A DNA stretch of 64,000 bases from Neisseria subflava (lineage in GTDB: Bacteria; Pseudomonadota; Gammaproteobacteria; Burkholderiales; Neisseriaceae). The stretch spans positions 992,001 through 1,056,000 of the forward strand of contig NZ_CP039887.1 in assembly GCF_005221305.1 (NCBI RefSeq), in the 5' to 3' direction. A program made the position numbers and the translations under genes. Positions 1 through 8,010 of this stretch are shown one piece after another (position 1 is the stretch's first letter; each line of letters begins with the position of its first letter). Below the pieces are notes generated by a model that ran no database searches, was not told the origin of the DNA, and was given only the letters and a program-made list of their open reading frames with translations.

Positions 1-1
1 A

Positions 2-277
2 CTTATTGACAGTCAAGAAACTGCTATCGTCTTTCTAGGCAAACCAAGTTGTTCATACTGCCGCCGTTTTGTTGCAAAACTGTCTACCGTTTCCATAAAC
101 AAGCAGCTTACCATCCACTTTACTGACAGCAGCAATAAAGCAGCTTTAAAAACTTTTCGTGAGCAATACAGCATCAGAACTGTTCCCGCACTACTCAACA
201 TCTCACAAGGCAAAATAAAATTTGTCTGCAATTCCAAATTATCAGAAGAAGAAATTGAAGCTTTTTTGAGTGCCTAG
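2..277 (+). CDS. thioredoxin-fold protein, 3' end only
   Basis: An open frame enters from the left edge and ends with TAG at 275-277, leaving 91 residues without a start. The fragment has a Cys-Ser-Tyr-Cys pair at fragment residues 17-20, following the beta strand AIVFLGK, and a Val-Pro dipeptide at 61-62 that matches the cis-proline of thioredoxins. This is the fold of small thiol-disulfide exchange proteins or bacteriocin-accessory-like thioredoxins. Because the N-terminus is outside the window, a signal peptide, and so periplasmic or cytoplasmic location, cannot be judged. The thioredoxin fold is fairly sure; the substrate is unknown. Confidence 0.65.
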   Translation, partial: LIDSQETAIVFLGKPSCSYCRRFVAKLSTVSINKQLTIHFTDSSNKAALKTFREQYSIRTVPALLNISQGKIKFVCNSKLSEEEIEAFLSA

Positions 278-373
278 ACTGCGCAAATTTCCTACTGATT
301 ACTTTCCCGGCCGACATTTCAGTTAAAATAACGGCCTAAAAATTTCAGACGGCCTTGCGCCCCAACACATACC

Positions 374-1549
374 ATGACCCAAATTACCTTCCAACGCCCC
401 GGCCAGCTAACTGCCCTGCCTCCTTTATCACTCTATATCCATATTCCTTGGTGCATCAAAAAATGTCCATATTGCGACTTTAATTCCCACAGCCTGAAAA
501 ACGGCCTGCCGGAAGACGCCTATATCGATGCCCTATTAACCGACTTGCAGCTTGAATTGCCCAATATTTGGGGCAGACCGGTGGAAACCATATTTTTCGG
601 CGGCGGTACACCCAGCCTGTTTCAAGCGAAATCAATTGACCGCTTGTTAAGCGGCGTGCGTTCGCTGTTGCGCTTGCAACCCGAAGCGGAAATTACTTTG
701 GAAGCCAATCCAGGCACATTTGAAATTGAGAAGTTTCAAGGATTTAAAGACGCAGGCATTACGCGCCTGTCTATCGGCGTACAAAGTTTTAACGACGATA
801 TGCTGACTAGATTGGGACGCGTTCACAACGGCAAGGAAGCCTTAACCGCCATAGCTACTGCCTTGAAATTATTTGATAAAGTCAATATCGACTTGATGTA
901 TGCCCTGCCGAACCAGACCGTTCAGACGGCATTGGATGACGTTCAAACCGCCATCGCCACAGGCGCGACACACATCAGCGCGTATCATCTGACGATGGAG
1001 CCGAACACACCGTTTGGTCATACGCCGCCGAAAGGTTTGCCGCAAGATGAAGCAGCTTTGGATATTGAAGATGCCGTACACGGCGAATTGGAAGGCGCAG
1101 GCTTTATTCACTACGAAACATCGGCTTTTGCAAAACCTGGTATGCAGTGCCGCCATAATTTGAACTATTGGCAGTTCGGCGATTACTTGGGCATAGGCGC
1201 GGGCGCACACGGCAAAATTTCCTATCCCGACCGTATCGAACGAACTGTCCGCCGTCGCCACCCCAACGACTATCTTGCCGCTATGCAAAGCAATCCGCAT
1301 GAAGCCGTTGAACGCAAAACCGTTGCTGCTGAAGACCTTCCATTCGAATTCATGATGAACGCCCTGCGCCTGACCGACGGTGTACCTGCTTCAATGCTGC
1401 AGGAACGTACCGGCGTACCCACTGCAAAAATCATGGCTCAAATCGAAACCGCCAGACAAAAAGGCCTGCTTGAATCAGACCCGACTGTGTTCCGCCCGAC
1501 CGAGCAAGGCCGTTTGTTCTTAAACGACTTGTTACAGTGTTTTTTATAA
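374..1549 (+). CDS. hemW: radical SAM family heme chaperone HemW
   Basis: A 391-residue protein of normal HemW length. The radical-SAM iron-sulfur cluster motif is Cys27-x3-Cys31-x2-Cys34, within IPWCIKKCPYCDF, and is followed by the glycine-rich SAM-binding segment GGGTPSLF near residue 76. The HNLNYW signature of the family lies near residue 260. HemW proteins bind heme and are thought to deliver it to haem enzymes; they were long misannotated as oxygen-independent coproporphyrinogen oxidase (HemN). A single DUS lies just before the gene at about 345-356. It is transcribed alone; the sequence downstream is a porin remnant and a DUS terminator. Confidence 0.93.
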   Translation: MTQITFQRPGQLTALPPLSLYIHIPWCIKKCPYCDFNSHSLKNGLPEDAYIDALLTDLQLELPNIWGRPVETIFFGGGTPSLFQAKSIDRLLSGVRSLLRLQPEAEITLEANPGTFEIEKFQGFKDAGITRLSIGVQSFNDDMLTRLGRVHNGKEALTAIATALKLFDKVNIDLMYALPNQTVQTALDDVQTAIATGATHISAYHLTMEPNTPFGHTPPKGLPQDEAALDIEDAVHGELEGAGFIHYETSAFAKPGMQCRHNLNYWQFGDYLGIGAGAHGKISYPDRIERTVRRRHPNDYLAAMQSNPHEAVERKTVAAEDLPFEFMMNALRLTDGVPASMLQERTGVPTAKIMAQIETARQKGLLESDPTVFRPTEQGRLFLNDLLQCFL

Positions 1550-1593
1550 GTGCTTTTTTACAACAGTTAAAACATTTTTAGATTTGCTTAATT

Positions 1594-1716
1594 TACGACA
1601 AGAAAATACAAAACGTTGCCTTGGATGCAGGCTATCGCTATAACCACTGGAGCAAGATCAATAACGTTAAGCTCCATTCCCACGAAGTATCTGCCGGCGT
1701 ACGCGTAACATTCTAA
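1594..1716 (+). pseudogene. remnant of an Opa-type opacity porin (C-terminal end)
   Basis: The frame ending at TAA 1714-1716 encodes about 40 residues that read as the last two beta strands of a neisserial opacity porin: a segment NVALDAGYRYNHW, a short loop, then HEVSAGVRVTF ending in the C-terminal phenylalanine typical of outer-membrane barrels. There is no start codon, signal peptide or upstream strand; the frame is closed by TAG at 1579-1581. It therefore looks like the 3' stump of a deleted opa-like gene left behind hemW. It is too short to be a functional porin. The identification rests on recall of the Opa C-terminus, not on a search. Confidence 0.6.
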
Positions 1717-1756
1717 TTCTTATCATGAAGCAATCATTGCTTCAAATATCAAGTAA

Positions 1757-1804
1757 CAAAAGGCCGTCTGAAACCTGTTTCTCAGGATTTCAGACGGCCT
1801 TTTA
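1757..1804. terminator. DUS inverted-repeat terminator
   Basis: AGGCCGTCTGAAA and its reverse complement are separated by about 17 bases, with an A run before and TTTT after. The pair sits between the opa remnant (rightward) and the VanZ-like gene (leftward), so it can stop transcription from both sides. Confidence 0.85.
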
Positions 1805-1820
1805 ACTTCTTTAAATATAT

Positions 1821-2189
1821 CTAACTTTTTGCTGTTTTTACTTTTTCTGCAAACCACAGCGCCGCAGCCGTACCTGCCATATCGGCAATGCCGTCCGCAA
1901 TCGAACCTTGCCGCGTAGCAGTCAGAAATGCCTGAGCCAACTCACTTCCTACTGCAAACAATAAAGCGGCAAACAGAATGCCTTTATAGGGAATATTCCT
2001 ATTGTCTTGAATAAATATTTTTGCGCACAGCCATGCCTGACCGAAAAACAGTCCGAAATGGCCGACTTTATCAAAATGGGGAAATGGTGGAGCACTATTG
2101 CCACCCTCTTTGAAAAGTAAGGCATAAATGGCGGCGGCAAACCAGATCAAGGCAGCGGCAGTAAATTTGTTTAATGGTAAGGCTTTCAT
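1821..2189 (-). CDS. VanZ-like family membrane protein
   Basis: A 122-residue protein with about four hydrophobic segments (near residues 8-25, 45-60, 68-85 and 98-115). It carries the Asp-Lys-x-x-His motif (HFDKVGHFGLFF, about residue 38-49) that defines the VanZ-like family. VanZ itself gives low-level teicoplanin resistance, but most chromosomal relatives in Gram-negative bacteria have no known role. The start overlaps the stop of the upstream 69-residue gene in an ATGA arrangement, so the two are probably translationally coupled. It lies at the end of the leftward cluster that includes pth. Confidence 0.8.
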   Translation of the reverse strand: MKALPLNKFTAAALIWFAAAIYALLFKEGGNSAPPFPHFDKVGHFGLFFGQAWLCAKIFIQDNRNIPYKGILFAALLFAVGSELAQAFLTATRQGSIADGIADMAGTAAALWFAEKVKTAKS

Positions 2190-2395
2190 TTGTCGGCCTC
2201 TTCATCCAGCCATGTTTGGCAGATATCTGCCAAGCGGACAAATTTCCCACCCCGCACCTTCAAAATATCACGCCATTGTGCCACTTCTTCTGCATCCGGG
2301 GCATCTTCAATACTGCATTCGTAAAGGCAGAAGTCTAATGTTTCGCCAACAATGCCTGGGGCTTCGGTCTGCATAAGGCTAGTCAGTTCGCTCAT
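2186..2395 (-). CDS. small conserved-type protein, function unknown (69 aa)
   Basis: The frame can be extended upstream to 2542, but that would overlap pth by 44 bases. The internal ATG at 2395, preceded by an A/G-rich AAGAAAC, gives a plausible acidic protein of 69 residues (MSELTSLMQTEAPG...). It contains a Cys pair (FCLYEC), several Asp/Glu residues and no membrane segment. I do not recognise a domain. The ATGA overlap with the VanZ-like gene and position downstream of pth suggest one transcription unit. It is real because of the coupling and the compositional fit; function is unknown. Confidence 0.6.
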   Translation of the reverse strand: MSELTSLMQTEAPGIVGETLDFCLYECSIEDAPDAEEVAQWRDILKVRGGKFVRLADICQTWLDEEADK

Positions 2396-2498
2396 ATTTA
2401 CTGTTTCTTTGATTGGTTTATCACTAGTCAGACTGCGCCGTCTGTTTTCAGGCCGTCTGAACATGATGCGCAAGGTTGCCTGTTTGATTCGGGTACGC

Positions 2499-3077
2499 TT
2501 ACTTACTGTGTAAAAAACGTGTTGCCTCTTCCCATTCGCCATTTAACACGGCCGGCAATCCTTGCAGGGATTTGGCGATGGAGTCATCAATTTGCTGTCT
2601 ATGTTCCGCCGACGGTTTATTCAACACATAACCGACAACTAGATTACGGTCGCCCGGATGATCAATACCTAAGCGCAGGCGGTAGAAATTAGGCGTACCC
2701 AAGCGAGCCTGAATGTCTTTGAGGCCGTTGTGTCCGCCGTTGCCGCCGCCAAGTTTGAATTTGATACGGCCGCATGGAATATCCAGCTCGTCATGAACCA
2801 CCAAGATCTCCTCCGGCTTGATTTTGTAAAATTGAGCCAAAGCGGCTACTGCCTGACCGGAGCGGTTCATAAAGGTCATGGGTTTGAGCAGCCAAACATC
2901 GCCATCCGGCGTAGTGGCGCGCGCTACTTCGCCGTAAAATTTCTTTTCGTCTTTAAAATTGACTTTCCATTTCCACGCCAGTTCGTCCAACAGCCAAAAG
3001 CCGACATTGTGGCGCGTTTGTTCGTATTCTTGGCCTGGATTGCCCAAACCGACGATTAATTTAATTTTCAAGCTCAT
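2499..3077 (-). CDS. pth: peptidyl-tRNA hydrolase
   Basis: A 192-residue protein matching bacterial Pth in length. The N-terminus has the family signature GLGNPG (residues 10-15) with Asn13, followed by catalytic His23 in TRHNVGF, and the conserved VHDELD segment near residue 95 supplies the catalytic Asp. Pth cleaves the ester bond of peptidyl-tRNAs released prematurely from ribosomes, recycling tRNA; it acts in the cytoplasm and is essential in most bacteria. It follows a DUS terminator that separates it from ratA-rnfH and is probably transcribed with the two small genes downstream. Confidence 0.96.
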   Translation of the reverse strand: MSLKIKLIVGLGNPGQEYEQTRHNVGFWLLDELAWKWKVNFKDEKKFYGEVARATTPDGDVWLLKPMTFMNRSGQAVAALAQFYKIKPEEILVVHDELDIPCGRIKFKLGGGNGGHNGLKDIQARLGTPNFYRLRLGIDHPGDRNLVVGYVLNKPSAEHRQQIDDSIAKSLQGLPAVLNGEWEEATRFLHSK

Positions 3078-3096
3078 TACTGTTCTTTCAGTTTGA

Positions 3097-3129
3097 CAGG
3101 CCGTCTGAAAAAGTTTCAGACGGCCTTTG
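3097..3129 (-). terminator. DUS inverted-repeat terminator after rnfH
   Basis: AGGCCGTCTGAAA (3098-3110) pairs with TTTCAGACGGCCT (3114-3126) around a 3-base loop. It lies just downstream of rnfH and upstream of pth, both leftward. Confidence 0.8.
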
Positions 3130-3131
3130 AT

Positions 3132-3404
3132 TTATTCTTGCCCTGCGCGTTTACGTCGCGCTTCTTTCGGATCAATCAACAATGGACGATAGACCTCAAT
3201 CCGATCACCATCGCGCAACACAGTCTCGCCTTTCACAGTCTTGCCGAAAATACCCAAAGGCGCTTGCTGTAAATCCAACTCTGGGAACTCCACCTCCAAT
3301 CCGCTTTGCAGGGCAGCTTCGCGTACGGTTGTACCTTCGACAACGGTCATGCTCTTCAACACTTGCCTGTCGGCCAGTCCGTAAACAATTTCAATCTCAA
3401 GCAT
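3132..3404 (-). CDS. rnfH: RnfH family ubiquitin-fold protein
   Basis: Translated from the ATG at 3404 ([12 protein letters not shown]...) this is 90 residues, the usual size of RnfH/UPF0125 proteins. The longer frame starting at 3452 would overlap ratA by 56 bases; the chosen start overlaps it by only 8. The fold is a beta-grasp of the ubiquitin/MoaD type, ending in the conserved [11 protein letters not shown](L)IDPKEARR stretch. RnfH and RatA are commonly adjacent in Beta- and Gammaproteobacteria. The biochemical role of RnfH is not settled. Confidence 0.88.
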   Translation of the reverse strand: MLEIEIVYGLADRQVLKSMTVVEGTTVREAALQSGLEVEFPELDLQQAPLGIFGKTVKGETVLRDGDRIEVYRPLLIDPKEARRKRAGQE

Positions 3405-3828
3405 AGCGGCGGTCGGCCTCTTTAATAAAAGCATCCACCAACGTACCGGCAAGATGGCCGAACACTGGGGAAATCATGGCAGAGAGTACTGCATTGGAAA
3501 AATCGTATTCTAATCTGAATTCGACTTTACACATATCATCGCCCAAATCGATAAATTTCCAAGTGCCGCGCAAGGTTTTAAACGGCCCTTCGAGCAAATC
3601 CATGCGGATTTCCTGCCCCGGTATATTGTGGTTGTGCGTCGCAAATGACTGTTTGACGCGCATATAGTCCATAAACAGGCGCGCTTTTAGCTCATTTCCT
3701 TTGCGTTCGATGACTTCGGTCTTGCTGTACCACGGCAAAAATTTTGGATAGTCCTCAACTTTGTCCACCAGCTCAAACATTTCCTTAGCGCTATGCAGCA
3801 CCAATACGTTTTTCTCGACTTTTTTCAT
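3397..3828 (-). CDS. ratA: RatA/Coq10-like START-domain protein
   Basis: A 143-residue single-domain protein with the polyketide-cyclase/START fold: an N-terminal strand, the [11 protein letters not shown] segment at about residues 25-35, a middle beta sheet, and a long C-terminal helix ([20 protein letters not shown]). The family includes Coq10, which binds ubiquinone, and E. coli RatA, reported to interfere with 70S ribosome assembly. The pairing with rnfH, overlapping by 8 bases, mirrors the E. coli ratA-ratB order. Whether it behaves as a toxin here cannot be told from sequence; a quinone-binding role is equally possible. Confidence 0.88.
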   Translation of the reverse strand: MKKVEKNVLVLHSAKEMFELVDKVEDYPKFLPWYSKTEVIERKGNELKARLFMDYMRVKQSFATHNHNIPGQEIRMDLLEGPFKTLRGTWKFIDLGDDMCKVEFRLEYDFSNAVLSAMISPVFGHLAGTLVDAFIKEADRRYA

Positions 3829-3918
3829 GTTGGTTGTAGACCTTGTTTTTGAATATTCGGGGTTCAGACGGCATGATTTAGAAAAATACCTGCCCTACTT
3901 TGGGACAAAATTCCCAAT

Positions 3919-5826
3919 TTAAACCGCTTCGCCATTTTGTTTCGCTTCCAGCCATTCCCAGCGTTCCAGCTTTTCCAAAAGCAGCATTTCAATTTCTTCA
4001 GCCCTGCTTTGTAACGCACCTGCTTTTTCATAATCTTTGAAAATTTCAGGATCGGAAAGCTGGGTATTGATTTCAGCCTGCTCGGTTTCCAAGGCGGCGA
4101 TTTCATCAGGCAGGGCATCGAGTTCACGCTGTTCTTTATAGGAAAGTTTGACCGTGCGGTTGGCTTTGGGTTTGACTTTTTCAGGTTCGGCAACCGCTTT
4201 AGGCGCAGAGGCCGTCTGAATTTTATCTTCCCGCGATTTTGCGTCAATATAGTCTTGATAACCGCCGATGTATTCTTTCAGACGGCCTTGTCCTTCAAAA
4301 ACAATGCTTTGGGTAATCACATTATCCAAGAACATACGGTCATGCGAGACAAGGAATACCGTGCCTTGATAATCACGCAGTAAGTCTTCGAGCAGCTCTT
4401 GGGTGTCGATGTCCAAGTCGTTGGTCGGTTCGTCCAGGACCAAGATATTGGCAGGACGGGTGAAGAGTTTTGCCAGCAAAAGGCGGTTGCGTTCGCCGCC
4501 GGAGAGCGATGAAACAGGGCTTTGCGCGCGGGCAGGATGGAACAGGAAATCTTCCAGATAGCTCATAACGTGTTTTTTCTTGCCGCCGACTTCAACGTAA
4601 TCATTGCCCTGTCCGAGCGTGTAAAACACAGTATCGTTTTCATTCAACGCGCTGCGGAACTGGTCAAAATAGGCAACTTCCTGCTTGCTGCCAATGCGGA
4701 TTCTGCCGTAGGTCGGCTGCAATTCACCCAAAATCAGCTTGAGGAAGGTGGTTTTACCGATACCGTTTGGACCGATTAAGCCGATTTTGTCGCCACGCTG
4801 CAAAATGGCGGAGAATTTGTCCATGATGACTTTGTCGCCATAGGCAAACGAGGCATGTTCCAATTCGGCAATGATTTTGCCGCTCTTCTCGCCACTGTCG
4901 AGCTTAAAATTGACCTGCCCTTGTACATTGCGGCGTTCGGCGCGCTGGCGGCGCAGCTCTTCCAAACGACGCACGCGGCCTTCATTACGTGTACGGCGCG
5001 CTTCGATGCCTTTGCGTATCCATGCTTCTTCCTGAGCATGAAATTTGTCAAACAAGCGGTTATGTTCTGCTTCAACCGCCAATTCTTGCGCTTTTTTCTC
5101 GCTGTATTTAGAGAACGAACCGGGATAGGAGCGCAGAATGCCACGGTCTAGTTCGACAATCCGCGTGGCGATATTATCCAAAAAACGGCGGTCGTGGGTA
5201 ATCACGACCAGACTGCCTTCAAACGCTTTAAGCAGATTTTCCAACCAAATAATCGCGTCAATGTCCAAATGGTTGGTCGGCTCGTCCAGCAGCAATACAT
5301 CGGGCTTCTGCACCCAAGCCTGCGCCAAGGCGACACGCTTTTTCTGGCCGCCGGAGAGGTTGCCGATTTTTTCGTTTTCCGGCAAACCGAGTTCGCCCAA
5401 AGTCTGCTTGACTGCCGCATCCAGTTTCCAGCCGTCCTTCGCTTCAATTTCAAGTTGCAATTCGTTGAGCTCTTTCAACAAAGCCTCACTCGAACCATTT
5501 TCCAACTCATGGCTGACATGATGATAACGGCGCAATAAATCGCGAATTTCGCCCAAACCTTCGGCAACGGTATCAAATACGGTTGCGTCCTTATCAAAAA
5601 AGGATTCCTGCGGTACATAAACGATTTTGAGGTTGTTTTGAACAATAATCTGCCCATCGTCGAGCTTTTGTACGCCGGCGAGGATTTTTAAAAACGAAGA
5701 CTTACCCGCACCGTTACGGCCGATTAAACCGATTTTCTCGCCGCTGTCGAGTTGAAAAGAAGTTTTGTCGAGCAAGGCGACGTGGCCGACGGCAAAAGAA
5801 GCATTTTCTACGGATAAGATATTCAT
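3919..5826 (-). CDS. uup: ABC-F family ATPase, Uup-like
   Basis: A 635-residue soluble protein with two ABC ATPase domains and no membrane segments. Walker A motifs are GRNGAGKSS (about residue 37) and GPNGIGKTT (about residue 353); signatures are LSGGQKKR and LSGGERNR; Walker B segments are LLLDEPTNHLD and LVLDEPTNDLD. A charged linker joins the domains and a Glu/Lys-rich coiled coil occupies residues 560-630, which is the Uup-type C-terminal extension. ABC-F proteins act at the ribosome; Uup also affects transposon excision and branched-DNA stability in E. coli. Two DUS copies lie in the coding region near 4212 and 4278. Confidence 0.92.
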   Translation of the reverse strand: MNILSVENASFAVGHVALLDKTSFQLDSGEKIGLIGRNGAGKSSFLKILAGVQKLDDGQIIVQNNLKIVYVPQESFFDKDATVFDTVAEGLGEIRDLLRRYHHVSHELENGSSEALLKELNELQLEIEAKDGWKLDAAVKQTLGELGLPENEKIGNLSGGQKKRVALAQAWVQKPDVLLLDEPTNHLDIDAIIWLENLLKAFEGSLVVITHDRRFLDNIATRIVELDRGILRSYPGSFSKYSEKKAQELAVEAEHNRLFDKFHAQEEAWIRKGIEARRTRNEGRVRRLEELRRQRAERRNVQGQVNFKLDSGEKSGKIIAELEHASFAYGDKVIMDKFSAILQRGDKIGLIGPNGIGKTTFLKLILGELQPTYGRIRIGSKQEVAYFDQFRSALNENDTVFYTLGQGNDYVEVGGKKKHVMSYLEDFLFHPARAQSPVSSLSGGERNRLLLAKLFTRPANILVLDEPTNDLDIDTQELLEDLLRDYQGTVFLVSHDRMFLDNVITQSIVFEGQGRLKEYIGGYQDYIDAKSREDKIQTASAPKAVAEPEKVKPKANRTVKLSYKEQRELDALPDEIAALETEQAEINTQLSDPEIFKDYEKAGALQSRAEEIEMLLLEKLERWEWLEAKQNGEAV

Positions 5827-5907
5827 GGGGAAACTTCAAAAAAGAAAAGGGAGACATTTTAACCGATTATCGGCAGATATTTGCCGACAATCATATGAAA
5901 TTGAAGT

Positions 5908-5943
5908 ATCAGGCCGTCTGAAAGCAGTTTTCAGACGGCCTTC
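5908..5943 (-). terminator. DUS inverted-repeat terminator after ruvB
   Basis: AGGCCGTCTGAAA (5911-5923) and TTTCAGACGGCCT (5929-5941) form a hairpin immediately downstream of ruvB, separating it from the ABC-F gene. Confidence 0.82.
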
Positions 5944-5947
5944 ATTA

Positions 5948-6979
5948 TTATTCTTGAACCTTCAAGCCGAAATGCAGATAGGCTCGTTCTGTTGCTACAC
6001 GTCCGCGCGGTGTACGCTGCAAAAAGCCCTGCTGAATCAGATATGGTTCAATCACATCTTCGATGGTATCGGTTGATTCACCAATCGCAGCAGCCACGTT
6101 TTCCAAACCGACAGGGCCGCCGCTGAACTTGTGCAGAATCGCCTCAAGGAATTTCCTGTCCATCACATCCAAACCATGACCGTCCACATCCAGCATACTC
6201 AAAGCCGCATCGGCAATTTCCGCATCAATGACACCGTTGTTTTTCACATCAGCGTAATCGCGCACACGTCGCAAAAGGCGGTTGGCAATACGCGGCGTAC
6301 CGCGGCTGCGCTTGGCCACTTCCATCGCGCCCTCTTCACCCATATCCAACTGCAATAGTTGAGCAGAACGGGTAACAATAGTTGCCAAGTCTTTGTTTTG
6401 ATAAAACTCCAATCGGGATACGATACCGAAACGGTCGCGCAAAGGATTGGTCAGCATACCGGCACGGGTCGTTGCGCCTACCAATGTAAACGGCGGCAAA
6501 TCGATTTTGACCGAACGCGCGGCCGGTCCTTCGCCTATCATGATGTCCAACTGATAATCTTCAAGCGCAGGATAAAGGATTTCTTCAACCACAGGACTTA
6601 AACGGTGGATTTCATCGATAAACAGCACATCATGCGGCTCAAGATTAGTCAACAAGGCTGCAAGGTCGCCGGCACGTTCCAAAACCGGGCCGCTGGTTTG
6701 ACGCAAATTAACGCCTAACTCTTTAGCGATAATGTGTGCCAAAGTAGTTTTGCCCAAACCCGGAGGACCAAACAGCAAAGTGTGGTCAAGCGCTTCACCA
6801 CGTTTTTTCGCTGCCTGAATAAAAATGGCCAACTGCTCTTTTGCTTTATCCTGCCCGATATAGTCGTCTAAAGTTTTCGGACGCAAAGCGCGTTCAAGCA
6901 ATTCTTCCTGAGCGGAAATATTTTGAGCAGTGATAATGCGCTGAGGTTGTGCAGAAGTAAGATTATCAGTTTGTAACAT
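5948..6979 (-). CDS. ruvB: Holliday junction branch-migration helicase RuvB
   Basis: A 343-residue AAA+ ATPase. It has the RuvB N-terminus ([19 protein letters not shown]), Walker [10 protein letters not shown], Walker B FIDEIHRL, sensor 1 GATTRAG, the arginine-finger region RDRFGI, and a C-terminal winged-helix domain ending [15 protein letters not shown]. RuvB hexamers drive branch migration of Holliday junctions together with RuvA, ahead of cleavage by RuvC. No ruvA or ruvC gene is adjacent, so the complex is encoded at dispersed loci here. A TATAAT-like -10 on the minus strand at 7067-7072 could serve it. Confidence 0.97.
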   Translation of the reverse strand: MLQTDNLTSAQPQRIITAQNISAQEELLERALRPKTLDDYIGQDKAKEQLAIFIQAAKKRGEALDHTLLFGPPGLGKTTLAHIIAKELGVNLRQTSGPVLERAGDLAALLTNLEPHDVLFIDEIHRLSPVVEEILYPALEDYQLDIMIGEGPAARSVKIDLPPFTLVGATTRAGMLTNPLRDRFGIVSRLEFYQNKDLATIVTRSAQLLQLDMGEEGAMEVAKRSRGTPRIANRLLRRVRDYADVKNNGVIDAEIADAALSMLDVDGHGLDVMDRKFLEAILHKFSGGPVGLENVAAAIGESTDTIEDVIEPYLIQQGFLQRTPRGRVATERAYLHFGLKVQE

Positions 6980-7148
6980 AATGTTCTAAATTCTAAGACC
7001 GTTCCCGACCCGTTATTTCAGACGGCCCGAACAATCAGATAAAGCGGTTAAATTATGATTTTGGCCATTATACCCGATAAGGCCGAGCCACTTTTCCCTC
7101 AAATCTAAATCACACAAAAATTTTCGCTTTCAGACGGCCAAAGCAACG

Positions 7149-7154
7149 TATAAT
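7149..7154 (+). promoter_or_regulatory. -10 element for cmk
   Basis: A perfect TATAAT lies 40 bases before the cmk start. No good -35 hexamer is present at 16-18 bases; the region upstream is occupied by a single DUS (about 7130-7140). The cmk ribosome-binding site is CAGGAG, 6 bases before the ATG. Confidence 0.45.
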
Positions 7155-7194
7155 AAACGGTTGATTCAAATACCTATCGCATTCAGGAGAACAC

Positions 7195-7854
7195 ATGAGC
7201 CTCAAGCAAAAAGTCATTGCCATCGACGGCCCCAGCGCATCCGGTAAAGGGACGGTTGCCTCACGCGTAGCCGAAGCCTTGGGTTTTCTTTACCTCGACT
7301 CCGGTGCGCTTTACCGCCTGACCGCACTTTACGCACAAAAACACAATGTTGCCTGGACAGATGAAGACACCGTCAGCACACTGACAGAAACTTTACCCGC
7401 ACAATTTGAAGGCAGCGCCGTATTATTGAACGGCGAAGATGTATCCGAGCAAATCCGTACCGAAGCGATCGGCATGGGCGCATCTGCCGTCGCACAGTTG
7501 CCTAAAGTGCGTGCCGCCCTTTTGCAACGCCAACGCGACTTCCTAACTGAAAAAGGCTTGGTCGCCGACGGCCGCGATATTGGCTCGGTTATTTTCCCTG
7601 ATGCCGCATTAAAAATTTTCCTGACCGCAAGTGCCAATGTCCGCGCCCAACGTCGTGCCAAACAACTCGGTATCCCATGCGAAGGCGTTGCATTCGAGCG
7701 TATTTTGTCGGACATTGAAGCGCGCGACGAAGCAGACCGCCGCCGCCCTGTTGCTCCGTTGAAACAGCTGCCCGACGCCCTGCTTTTAGACACTGATAAC
7801 CTTTCTATCGAAGAAGCTGTAAAAAAAGTGCTTGATTGGTATCATAAAGTTTAA
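7195..7854 (+). CDS. cmk: cytidylate kinase
   Basis: A 219-residue P-loop kinase. The N-terminus has IDGPSASGKGT (Walker A, residues 9-19), and downstream are the substrate-binding DSGALYR and the DGRDIG segment near residue 124, with the lid region RRAKQLG. It phosphorylates CMP and dCMP using ATP in pyrimidine nucleotide salvage and RNA turnover. The cmk-rpsA-ihfB order is widely conserved in Proteobacteria and is kept here. Translation is supported by a strong CAGGAG site. Confidence 0.96.
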   Translation: MSLKQKVIAIDGPSASGKGTVASRVAEALGFLYLDSGALYRLTALYAQKHNVAWTDEDTVSTLTETLPAQFEGSAVLLNGEDVSEQIRTEAIGMGASAVAQLPKVRAALLQRQRDFLTEKGLVADGRDIGSVIFPDAALKIFLTASANVRAQRRAKQLGIPCEGVAFERILSDIEARDEADRRRPVAPLKQLPDALLLDTDNLSIEEAVKKVLDWYHKV

Positions 7855-7863
7855 AATTTGGAG

Positions 7864-7869
7864 TATAAT
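7864..7869 (+). promoter_or_regulatory. -10 element of the rpsA promoter
   Basis: A perfect TATAAT follows the cmk stop by 9 bases. The -35 is poor (TCATAA at 7842-7847 with a 16-base spacer). Transcription would start near 7876 and give an rpsA leader of roughly 135 bases containing the hairpins described below. Confidence 0.45.
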
Positions 7870-7882
7870 TGCGAAGTTTTCA

Positions 7883-7931
7883 TTTCAGACGGCCTGTTAA
7901 CCCTATAACAAGGCCGTCTGAAAACATTTTT
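7883..7931 (+). terminator. DUS hairpin in the rpsA leader, possible attenuator
   Basis: TTTCAGACGGCCT (7883-7895) pairs with AGGCCGTCTGAAA (7911-7923); GTTA/TAAC inside extends the stem. A TTTTT run follows at 7927-7931. It would end cmk read-through transcripts, and if it lies downstream of the promoter at 7864 it would also sit inside the rpsA leader. Confidence 0.6.
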
Positions 7932-7935
7932 CCCA

Positions 7936-7990
7936 ACCTGCCGCGCCAAGGACGGCAGGTCATTTCAAACCTAACCCGCACCCCTTGGCG
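7936..7990 (+). promoter_or_regulatory. candidate pseudoknot in the rpsA 5' leader
   Basis: ACCTGCCG (7936-7943) pairs perfectly with CGGCAGGT (7953-7960), leaving a 9-base loop. Eight of those loop bases, CGCCAAGG (7944-7951), are perfectly complementary to CCTTGGCG at 7983-7990, only 20 bases before the rpsA ATG. The arrangement is that of an H-type pseudoknot with a 22-base connecting loop. Ribosomal proteins often repress their own mRNA by binding such leader structures; that S1 does so here is inference. The geometry is tight because no base separates the two helices on one side, so an end pair may open. Confidence 0.5.
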
Positions 7991-8010
7991 GTGTACCGAA
8001 AAGAGTATAT

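Noticed and set aside
3863..4247. 127-residue frame at the end of the ABC-F gene
   Set aside because: It lies in another frame of the coiled-coil-coding end of uup; low-complexity basic sequence, not a gene.
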